Assembly (NCBI GenBank): GCA_030544215.1
Contig: JARZZO010000011.1
Coordinates: forward strand, 50,341,587-50,405,586
Origin: Zantedeschia hybrid cultivar
Lineage: Eukaryota; Streptophyta; Magnoliopsida; Alismatales; Araceae
Direction: 5' to 3'
Length of the DNA stretch: 64,000 nucleotides
Shown: piece after piece, positions 55,295 through 64,000 of the stretch
How the letters are laid out: every line of letters begins with the position of its first letter
Position numbering within the stretch: the first letter of the stretch is position 1
Translations under genes and position numbers: made by a program
Notes under the pieces: generated by a model
Seen by the model: the letters and a program-made list of their open reading frames with translations, nothing else
Told to the model about the DNA's origin: nothing
Database searches by the model: none

Positions 55295-56880
55295 ACAAGT
55301 CAGAAAATCACATACGCATAAGAACGGCATTTCATGGAGTTGAAACTTGGGTTCAGAATGGATAACCAAATCAATCGGGATTTGCTGATTTCAGCTAAAT
55401 TTAAATCTCAAATTTGATCATTCAGTTCCATCAAACCACATGTTGAATTCTAAGTTGGACTGGCCGATTCTAAGGATTTCAAGAACCATGCATAGATACA
55501 CCTAAGCTGAAAAGAATGAAAAACAATGATGCTGTCTTATATACTCACTAAAAGTTTCTTGATGCTCAGACTTAACCATGAATGAGCCTCTAACCATGCA
55601 TAGGCCTGAGGTGATCCTCATCCTGGATCATGAGCAAGCCCAACTCGGCAACTCCAGACGATGCAGAAAAAGAAAGGCAGAAAGAAGACAAAGCTAGAGA
55701 AAAAGGACAGAAAAAAGAAAAAAAAATGAGACAGCATGAGAGAGAATTCAAAGGAAAAGCAAGCAAATGAAAAACTTAGGATTTTGAGGTGGTAGTTTGC
55801 AGCTTTCTCCTTCTTTTCCTTCTTTGCTCTGTCAGATTCAGCTCTGTGATAGCATTTCTTGGAACAAGGATTGGCTATTTCTCAGAACTAGGAACCTGAA
55901 AAGAGAGAAGGCGAGCATGAACCAAACAAGAGATATCCTACTTTAGATCATTGCTTAAGTTTTTGTGATGGTTGGTGCCAAGAAGTTCCCAATAATTGAT
56001 CAAGAAAAGACATCAAATTTTTCATTTCAATTTACCTAATGTGACAACCACTTTAATGGAAATAACAAAAGCATGATGTGATGAAAGTTATACAGCTTTC
56101 TTTTTTTCCCTGGCAAAATGGAAGTTATAATCAAAAGTTGGATAAGAAAAAGCATTAATGCACCTTAGCAGCATCTTCAGAACTGTTCTTCACAGGCATG
56201 TAGGCAAGCCACATGTCGCCCAAAAAAGGGAAACCAAGTCGCCAAGAATGAAAATCAGAAGTATAGGAGAGTGAAGGAATATGACGAGCAGGCAGCCAAA
56301 AAAATGCAGATATCTTTCTTAGCCAAAAAATCATGCTACAATGTCAACAAGAAAACCATAAAAGAAAATAACATGTAGACAGGAGGTTGTGTGCATTATG
56401 CATCATGGCAGATTGATCAGATCCATATAGGATTTTAATGACAACGTAAGAATGGCAAGTTGATATCTATATTCAGATTCAGAGGATGGCTATATTCTTC
56501 AAGTTGAAATGTAATTAACTTATCAAGCAAAAGTATAGACAAACAACAGTAAGAAAATCTGTGATTAATATATCAGGCCACTTAGCAATGGGAGCAAAGG
56601 AGCAGCAGTTAATAACTATAATGAGTCCAATATGTAGAATGTTGTTTCTTCTGAAAGCTAGCTTCAAACTGGGAAGGGCCCTACCGAGTAAGGAAAGGGG
56701 GGGGCATCCCAACCCACGCACATGGAATGCGGAAAGGCTTCAACATTATTATAAGTAGTTTAATGATGAATGTAAATCGTCCGTTGAGGTACATATCTTC
56801 TCGAAAACACTCACAGAGGGCCTAAGTAATGCAATGTCGGTGTTACAAAATCACTCTGTTAGTACTTAGCCGTGTAAATC
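55295..56880. other. Unassigned DNA right of the hAT MITE
   Basis: Nothing gene-like was seen on either strand, and no element termini were recognised. An A/G-rich stretch lies at 55660-55760. Confidence 0.45.
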
Positions 56881-57181
56881 GACTCACCTACGGGATGGAG
56901 TCGGGAGCGATCCTTGGCCGTGCAAACCTACTCCCCTATAGGAGGGAGTCAAGAGCAGGCTTTAGCATGCAAACTGACTCCCCTGTAGGAAGGAATCGGG
57001 AACGGTAAGGTTGAAATGACAGTGCGAATGAGAATATGGTGGTTAAATCGTACAATCCAACTCCTTTACGGGGAGAGTCGGGAGCGACATTGAGTCGTCA
57101 CTGTCATCATTAAGATTCACTGCTAATATAACGTTACTCTACCGTGCTAGCCGACTCCCCTATGGAGGGATTTGAAAACGA
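56881..57181. repeat. Array of five hairpin-forming 30-bp motifs
   Basis: Variants of GACTCCCCTATAGGAGGGAG plus TC(G/A)(G/A)GAGCGA start at 56881, 56928, 56975, 57058 and 57152 (spacings 47, 47, 83 and 94 bp). Each motif is self-complementary (ACTCCC with GGGAGT). The array lies in the 3' part of the Tat-lineage element whose LTR is at 60194. Confidence 0.85.
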
Positions 57182-57290
57182 TTCTTCGCAGCAAAAGCCG
57201 ATATAAGGCAATCTACTGAAATGGGAAAACTGAAGGATAAAAGGTTGACTTCATTTGCAAAAAAGGGCCTTCAACCCATTTAGAAAAGGT

Positions 57291-57314
57291 TTACGGCCTT
57301 AAGTCCAGACGCTT

Positions 57315-57357
<43 letters not shown>

Positions 57358-59290
57358 GCAGAGCTAGAAGTGTTACAAGCTCGAGCCATAGTAGCCCAAA
57401 CATCAGCAACTTTGGCCGCTTCAACGTCGTCACCCCCATCAGAGTTCATTAAGGAAGCTAGCCAGACTTGAAGGGGATGAGGGGATGTCGCCAACGTGAG
57501 GCCCAAGTTGAAGGCCATTTTGACCGACTGGGCCCAGAAATCAAGTAGAGAGTAGAGCCTCAGAGTATTAGGGGCCAGCTTTGAAGAGCTCGACGACATT
57601 CTTTGCCTCCTTCCGAGCTCGACTGGCTCTTCCGTTGCTTTATTTGCCCTCGTTTGCTCCTCGAACATACCGCTTCAAAGCCCACCCTTAGCTTTAGGGT
57701 TGTTTCTTCCTTCTCCTTCAAGGCGCCTTCAAGAGCCACCACCTTATAGTCCACCGCCTCCCTCTCTGCTTTGGCCTTCTTGTGAAGCTCTGATTTCTAA
57801 AGCACCTCCTTCCCTATCTTCGAGTTAATGGCTAAGAGGGCCTTGACATGCTCTTCGAGGCGATGCTTTACAACCCCCACTTTAGCCGCAGAAAAGTAGT
57901 CAGACACTTGGTCAACGTCCTTGAGCCACTCCCTAATGTGTGCGTAGCAATGGACGAGGGCGGCGCTGAGGGAAGCAAAATGCAACGGAAAGACGAGTCA
58001 GATTGACTAACCAAGTCGGCTCAAAATGAACAAAGAATGGACGAGAGTTCACCATCACCGCATGGCGCACACAATACGTTGCAAGCCCTCAGGAGGGAAT
58101 GGATTGGAGCTCATCCTGAACGCTCCGGAGAGTCATCCATTGCGCCAGTTTGACACAAGTTGCCGAGTCCTCAAGAGAGTCATTAACAAAAACCCCTAAG
58201 TCAAGGCGTCATGGCTCATGGCCATACTTGTAGGTCATATGTCCCCGCGGCCTGGCCCTGAAGGGGAAGGAGACGGAGGTGCCGACGGCTGAACCCAACT
58301 CGGCTCCTTCTGACAAGCCTTCACGACCGACAGGGAGGCTGCTTAGTTAGTATGGCAGCTCAGAAGCCCGCCCTCTTCAACTTCTTGGCAGACTTCCTCT
58401 CTTCATACCGCTTCAATTTCTCCGCCCTCTCATAGACAAAAGTCTTGGCAACCCTCTTCATTTGGGCCTCTACAGTGGCTGCAACGGCTCGACCTTCGAG
58501 GGAGGCAACAGTCGCAGGCACCTGTTGCGGAGCCATCACGCGTACCTTGTTAAAATAGCTGTTGATCCCGAGACCGACTTACCCTCGACATATCACCAAC
58601 GATCGCCGCCTCGTTTGATAGCCTTTCTATGTCTGTGACCTTGATGGCTGGAGGCACTACTGCCATTGTTGTCTCAGGGTCCTCGTTGGCAGTTGAGTCA
58701 TGAGGTAGATAAGGCGACTGTTAGGCTAGTAGGTTCTCGAGGTTTGGCTAAGCCACGGATCGCACCAACACCATTACATCCCTCAACAAGTTAGAGATGT
58801 TTGTCGACCCTGAGGACGTGATTCAGAGCACCTTTGCTTACTCCGTTGCGGCGAGGGTAGGGGTGTCGGCCGAACCGGGGCCCAAGGTTGCGAGGTTGTT
58901 CAGAAAGGCCAAACGGCTCTCAGCCACTCCTTCCTACCAATGAAGATGAAGCCCTCTTTCCAAGCGTAGATGGACAACAGCCTCCCTGTAAGGATGCTTC
59001 CCCCAATCGTATGGTGAAGTAATACTAGGGAGATTTGCTACTCTGCTTGATCGAAAAAATATAACGGAAGGAGAGGAGGTCGAGGATTACCTCCAACCAA
59101 TGACAGAGGGCGAGGAAAGCGTAGATAGTCTAGTAGGAATTTAGGAAGAATTGAGAAGGGGTGAGATCGTAAAAGTTGAGAAGGCCAAAGATGAAAGTGT
59201 AGGAGGGAAGAGGCCAGCCTGGAGGCTTTGTTCATATGCGGCCAAACACCTCGGCCGAGGCTAGTCAGCTCACTCAAACAACCATGGTTT
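57291..59290 (-). pseudogene. Antisense accessory ORF of a Tat-lineage element (putative), broken
   Basis: Read right to left. The N-terminal part (59277-59038) includes LRSHPFSILPKFLLDYLRFP and, in another frame further on, text like KEGFIFIGRKEWLRAVWPF (about 58960-58905), reminiscent of the putative gypsy-type transposon domain (PF04195). The C-terminal part is coiled-coil-like: LKDVDQVSDYFSAAKVGVVK and LEEHVKALLAINSKIGKEVL (57985-57797), then VVALEGALKEKEETTLKLRV (57754-57560), and MAFNLGLTLATSPHPLQVWL near 57515. It is opposite in orientation to the PPT and LTR at 60180-60194, the place and direction of the extra ORF known in some Tat elements. Function of that ORF is not established. 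Frames change several times. Family call is from resemblance only. Confidence 0.5.
57319..57354. repeat. (GA)n microsatellite
   Basis: About 18 uninterrupted GA units at the 3' end of the antisense ORF. Confidence 0.95.
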
Positions 59291-60179
59291 CCAGAGTTGG
59301 ATCCACGACCGAATGTTGAAGTGATCCTAGAACTCTTGAATGAGTTCTCGAGGCAAAGTGAAGGCTACATCGATGACCAGGTTGGTCGACCGATGACTCG
59401 GTCCAGTAAGGGCCGCCCGCTGCGAGTGGGCCTGATCAATGCCTCCAACTGGAGGATGCAAAAAGGGGGGGCGTTGTCTGTCATCGCATAAAACAAGTGG
59501 AAAGGGAAGCGGCGTCTGCCTACAAAGGATTGAAGACAGAGCAAAACAAATTGCTCGATACAAGTGAGAAGAAAAGGGACACTAAAGGGTAAAAGATGAG
59601 ACAAAAAAGAAGGCTCACCTCTTGGCGCACCAAGTACCTGCTCCTCAACAAGGCTCGCTTAAGAACCTTGGAGAAGTTCGCGCACTCATACCCTTACGAA
59701 CAGGGTTCGCGCTACTCTCCTTCCTCACCACCAAAGCTCGTACAAATGTGGGCCCCCACAGATTTAGGGGCCTATTAATAGGGGACCCTTGGGGCGTCCT
59801 CGACAAATTAATGGTGTCTGATGAAGTGCCCCTTAAAACGGCAGCAACGCCTTAACTCCCACGCCCAAAGGCGGTAATTTTTAATTTTTTTGCAACCTCA
59901 AAAATTCCTCGATCTTTGTGCCCAAGAAGAAGCAACGGTTCACACCCCTTGACTTGGCTCGACCAGTGCATCTGACTCGGATACGTCGCCGTACAGGCGC
60001 AACGCGTTAACCCACTCGACGCGACACCTACTTTTATTCGGCCCGGCACGCAACTCGTCCCCGACAAGTCATACTGGCCGAACATCGGCTCCCTTTGTTG
60101 CAGTAAGCCCTCGACGGGGCCAATGTGATCCCAGCCACTACAAGTCCACTCCCGACGTACCGTGCCGCCGATGCCTCAA
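59291..60179. other. Region between antisense ORF and polypurine tract
   Basis: GC-rich and coding-like in composition, but no motif was recognised on either strand and open frames are short and overlapping. Probably the upstream (promoter-side) region of the antisense ORF. Confidence 0.4.
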
Positions 60180-60193
60180 GAGTCGGGGGCCAC
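60180..60193 (+). other. Polypurine tract of the second Tat-lineage element
   Basis: GAGTCGGGGGCCAC directly precedes TGATGAGGAGG, the usual PPT and LTR start seen in Retand/Tat-type elements. It shows the element is in plus orientation. Confidence 0.7.
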
Positions 60194-60650
60194 TGATGAG
60201 GAGGATAATAAATGGAGCTGGTCCAGCCCGATCCACGTAGCCACCGGGCCATGAAGGCCTTATTTAGCAACCGACCTAAAGAGGGCCCAATACTCCGTAG
60301 CTAATGTTGGCAAAGAGGAGGAACCCTCATTAATAGTCCCACATCGGCTGCAGCTTTAAAGCCCTTATACCCTTCTTTATAAAAAGAGGACCCCTCATGC
60401 CAAAAAGAGGTAATTAGGAATATCCATGACTTTTTCTCTTCACTCTGACCACCCAGTCTACTCCCACGTGGTACACACTGACTTGAGCGTCGGAGGGGCC
60501 CACCTGGGACAAGGCCAGGGGCCCCACTGAGGTGGTGTGTTAAGTGCGCAAGTTTGAACCGACTCGCCCTTGGCTTAGCCCTCCAGCTTGGACGACGACT
60601 CCTCAGACCATACCGGTATTAGGATCCATCCTAGGCCTCGCCACTGCTAA
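60194..60650 (+). repeat. 3' LTR of the second Tat-lineage element (right end approximate)
   Basis: Starts TGATGAGGAGGATAATAAAT. It has a TATA box (TATAAAAA, 60378-60385) after a conserved-looking CCCACATCGGCTGCAG block, then a CT-rich transcribed part. The likely end is CTCGCCA near 60648. No partner LTR is in the window. Confidence 0.6.
60378..60385 (+). promoter_or_regulatory. Candidate TATA box of the second Tat LTR
   Basis: TATAAAAA about 185 bp from the LTR start. Confidence 0.5.
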
Positions 60651-61671
60651 ATGCCCACATGTAAAATGGCTAATTATATACGTCCATTCTTATATATTTT
60701 TTATTTGGCATTTCTTGTTTTCAGTCAGGGTTCGTGCGAATTCTTCACTTACTAGTAATAATGGCTAAGATTTCTTAAAGATTACTCAAAGTGTACTCTG
60801 ACAAGCCCTTCAAGAGATAATAACTACAAAGGCACTCAAAAAACGTCATAAGGAAGTGGAGTTGCTACGTCAACAAGAAGTATAGCTAGTTCAAAGTATG
60901 GAGTTGTTTTATTGGCAGCAAGTACAATTAACGAAACTTGTAGAGCAACTAGAAAGAAAGTTATCAACGGCCTTGAATGAGAAGGACGACAAAAAGCAAT
61001 GATTACAAGATATCCCTTTATTGATTGATCTCTCGAGAAGTTTTGAGCTAATAAATCTAATCGATTTCGATACAAAAGGTACTTCTTAGGTAATACTAGA
61101 TGCTCCAAGTCATGTTGAAAATCTCATGGACCAAGATTGGTTGACATCTAGCCAATGTGCTAGTCTTATAATAGAACATAAAGTCATGGTCCCTAGCAGA
61201 GAGGAAGGATTTGAAACCCGAAATAAAGAGGGTTGTGTTGACAAAAAAGATGTCAATTGTAACATGAAAATTGTCTCTTATAACCTGTCGATGGAGGTCC
61301 AGACGATACAACTTGTTGAAAAACATATTGAAAAAAAGGGTAGCAAATCATTGTCACAAAGACTTTAGACACCTTACTTTTAAGGACTCACAAATAAATT
61401 ATACCTATATGAAAAATTTACTTATAATTTTAGAAACTTTATGATACAATCAGATGGTAATAAGTTTTACCAATATATACATAATTATGAAAAAGGGTAT
61501 ATTCGTAAATACTTGAAAAGTATAAATGCAATTATGAAAAGTTCATGTCTTATGATGAAAATTTTAAAGTTTCTAGATGTATCCTCAAATAGCTAAAAAG
61601 AGGTTAAATTCGATGAAGAAATATTGAATAAGGGTATAAAGCTAATTATAGAAAAATGTAGGACTAAAATG
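60651..61671 (+). other. Coding-like but unrecognised segment
   Basis: The plus strand reads KKRHKEVELLRQQEV, stop, LVQSMELFYWQQVQLTKLVE (60835-60960), then the open frame 61126-61368 (MDQDWLTSSQCASLIIEHKV onward). Coiled-coil-like composition and few stops suggest a former gag-type or other element protein. I cannot assign it. Confidence 0.35.
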
Positions 61672-63211
61672 TAATAAGCACAAGTTATTGGTAAAGGATA
61701 AGGATACAAATAATGATTATTGGTGAGGCAAACGATAAGTATATTGGTAAGGTTTCTTAGCCTTTAAGTAAGGATACTAGTCAGGTTTTTTAGCCCTTAA
61801 ACAACCTTTATGCCACCTTACTAGACACATGTCCCAATCTAGGTGAACCTTATCCTAAAGGGACACATGTCCCAATCCAAGTGATCCCTATCAGGGACAC
61901 TTGTCCCGATCTTAAGGCTTGCCCACCTCTTTAAATAGGAGGGTTTGCCCTCCCATTACATTCCATCCTCTTCTTCTCCAACACAAGGAAGAGAAAGAGA
62001 GAGAGAGGGAGAGTTATGGAGAAGTTTAGAGAGCTTTAGAGAAAGAGAGAATTCTTAGCGCCAGTTCGAGATGCCTTAGAGGGTGGCAAGAGGAGGCTCT
62101 TGCCGTGCCTAAGCAAGCTTCTGATTAAAGGCAAGTACATAGTCCTTTCTCCATAGTTATTTTGTTACCACAAATGTCTTGTTTTCAAAATATATTTTCC
62201 TACAAAAGTAAGTATATACTACTAAGCCAACATATTGCCAAAATGACATAAGAACCCATATGAACACCTAACCCATGCCTAAACCCATTCCATAAGTCTT
62301 CCATGTTAAAATCGAACAAGCTTACGAACAGTACCACCTTAGTAGTCCATGTGTCCGAATCATACAAACATCCTTATAAGGCGGACATTAAGTTAAAAGA
62401 TGCATGGAACCCGAGGCAAACGGGTAAAATCCTGGCTACTCCCGGTCAAGGTGGGATAGGTGGATCCTCCTACTGCGCAGTGGAAGCGCCTCATATTAAA
62501 GCTCCTTACCGTTGGCTGCATATCATGTTAAAGCTCCTCATATTGTGGTTTGGATGTATGTACGTCAAATAAATGATAAGATTTATATTATTCCTATACC
62601 ATATCTTCATAACTTCGTGCTATGCCATGATCTTTTAACCATGTCATAATGCTATGCCATGATCTTTTATGTTTATACTCACACCATGTCATGATGCTAT
62701 GCCATAATTCTTTATGCTTACACTAACGACATGCCATGTTATGCCATGATCCTTTACGTTTAGTTGAAGCTTGCTATGTTATATTCTATCATGACATGAT
62801 TATATGATGTTATCATGCTTTTTTTTATGTTTAAATATGATAAACCATGTAGTGATATCATGTGCTTGCTGAGTCGATAAACTTACCCATACTATTTAAA
62901 CCCCCTTTTAGGAGAGGACCTTCCCAAGGCAGCCGATGAGTCTCTACAGTCTTAGTCTAGGTAAAAAAGCCTTGTTTTGTAAGTCCAGTTCGTATGTAAA
63001 TATACAAGTCGTACTCTTGGACTTGATGTACTACAACTATTATACGTGACATCAATATAAAGGGTTTTACCACTCATGATTGATCGCATGTTTACATATG
63101 AAGTGCTCATTATTAACTACAATACATATTCGGGTTGTTCCCGTTGTCAACGAGTCCCTTCAGATCATAGTACGTCGACATGACCAAACTGGCCGACAGG
63201 GGATCGTTATA
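61672..63211 (+). repeat. R2 LTR-like repeat, copy 2
   Basis: The part 62138-63211 aligns with 16184-17265. Upstream, a TATA-like TTTAAATA (61930-61937) precedes a GA-rich leader (61985-62050), which fits an LTR. The left end at 61672 (TGTAATAAGC) is a guess. The right end (after GGATCGTTATA) coincides with the point where copy 1 also ends. Confidence 0.55.
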
Positions 63212-64000
63212 CTACTCATTCCCAAAAGATAAAACAAAAGAGATATTCAAGGTTGTTCAAAGTAAAGGCCTTATAAAATTACCCGAGTCTAAGGGGTAAA
63301 GGGGCATAGAAAGTGGGACAAGGCGAAGAACCTTAATTATTGCCCTTATTATAAACTATAGGGGCATGGCGTTGAAGATTGTTTCATCTTCAAAGATGTT
63401 GTGGAAGAATTGATCCAACAAGATTGATTAAACATATTGCATTATTTAGTTAGCCCTCCATAACCACATTTTGGATTGGAGAAGGAAAGGGGGCATTGTT
63501 GAATTCTCATCCCCGATAAAGCCTGCATCTATGAACCTTTGGTGGGGTTCACAGATGCCAAATTTTCCTCCACCAGGGATATGCCTATTTCATGGTCCAA
63601 GGAGCCTTTAAATTTAAGTCAACAATGTTAAAAAAACTAGACTTGTTGTGAATGGCTCAAATGTTGCACGCAAAGCTCCTTTGAAGAGGCTACAATTGTA
63701 AAAGAATAAGTCTCTTTTATCTTACAAACACAAAGGGAATGGCCCACAAATATGAGTCCTTGTCATGGGGTTAGCCCTTAATAATTCTCTACAAAGGAGG
63801 GCATTGCCATTAATGGTGTAGGGGGGAAGGTCCCTACCAAAAGAAAAGGCAATGCCAACAAAATAAAGATTGAGATATTCATCCAAAATCTCAATATGTT
63901 CTTATAAAAAGTATGTATGCTTGTAGGGTACCTATCAATTTAAAGGAATTTATAGCCTATTGAATGATGAGTTTGTGCTTTTGTCTGCCCTCAAAGCATA
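63212..64000 (+). pseudogene. Tat-lineage gag fragment, runs off the window
   Basis: The plus strand carries NLNYCPYYKL, stop, GHGVEDCFIFKDVVEELIQQ (about 63330-63425), a knuckle-like module of the same kind as at 38617 and 39395 in the other Tat element. Then comes a weakly protease-like stretch (VGFTDAKFSSTRDMPI, about 63535). It begins immediately after R2 without a leader or primer-binding site, so it has been joined to R2 by rearrangement. Many stops. Confidence 0.55.

Noticed and set aside
56881..57181. CRISPR array or rho-independent terminators
   Set aside because: The hairpin motifs have regular spacing but sit in a plant retrotransposon, with degenerate units and no T-run context.

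Overview
The window is a gene-poor, repeat-dense stretch of an angiosperm nuclear genome. A monocot is a plausible guess but is not proven by the sequence. Almost everything recognisable is transposable-element DNA: at least two Ty1/copia copies of the Angela/Tork type, one nested Ty3/gypsy element of the Athila type, one dual-RNase-H Ty3/gypsy element of the Tat type, the 3' part of a second Tat element with an antisense ORF, LINE fragments and several MITEs. All long coding regions are broken by stops and frameshifts. I see no intact host gene, no tRNA or rRNA gene and no CRISPR array. The only host-gene signal is a decayed four-exon fragment of the biotin-carboxylase subunit of 3-methylcrotonyl-CoA carboxylase.

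Layout. 1-5488: minus-strand Angela-like copia DNA (integrase, gag, long leader), then a 1,670-bp LTR that carries a primer-binding site on one side and a polypurine tract plus RNase H tail on the other, as expected of two tandem elements sharing one LTR. 5489-16183: minus-strand Athila-type gypsy element (LTRs 5489-6744 and 14397-16183; gag, protease, RT, RNase H and integrase between them), its 3' LTR truncated and fused to copia DNA. 16184-17265: part of another LTR (R2, second copy at 62138-63211) into which the Athila element appears to have inserted. 17266-23650: plus-strand copia element with an internally duplicated gag. 23651-28217: probable LINE tail, unassigned DNA and three related foldback MITEs.

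28218-34300: MCCA pseudogene exons on the minus strand, with a 5'-truncated LINE flanked by an 11-bp target duplication just upstream. About 34300-46180: plus-strand Tat-lineage element with 5' LTR, primer-binding site, gag with two zinc-knuckle-like modules, protease, RT, two RNase H domains and integrase. 46187-48531: hairpin-rich repeats and an LTR-like stretch. 48985-51243: minus-strand LINE with ORF1 and endonuclease but no reverse transcriptase. 54822-55286: hAT-type MITE with an 8-bp target duplication. 56881-60650: end of a second Tat-lineage element, with a hairpin repeat array, an antisense accessory ORF, a polypurine tract and an LTR. 60651-64000: unassigned DNA, R2 copy 2 and a plus-strand Tat gag fragment that runs off the window.

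No genes act together here as a host pathway. The value of the window lies in the nesting history and in the structured non-coding motifs inside the elements: hairpin arrays in leaders and 3' regions, shared-LTR tandem structure, and capture or decay of host exons. Every family name rests on motif reading by eye, not on a database search.
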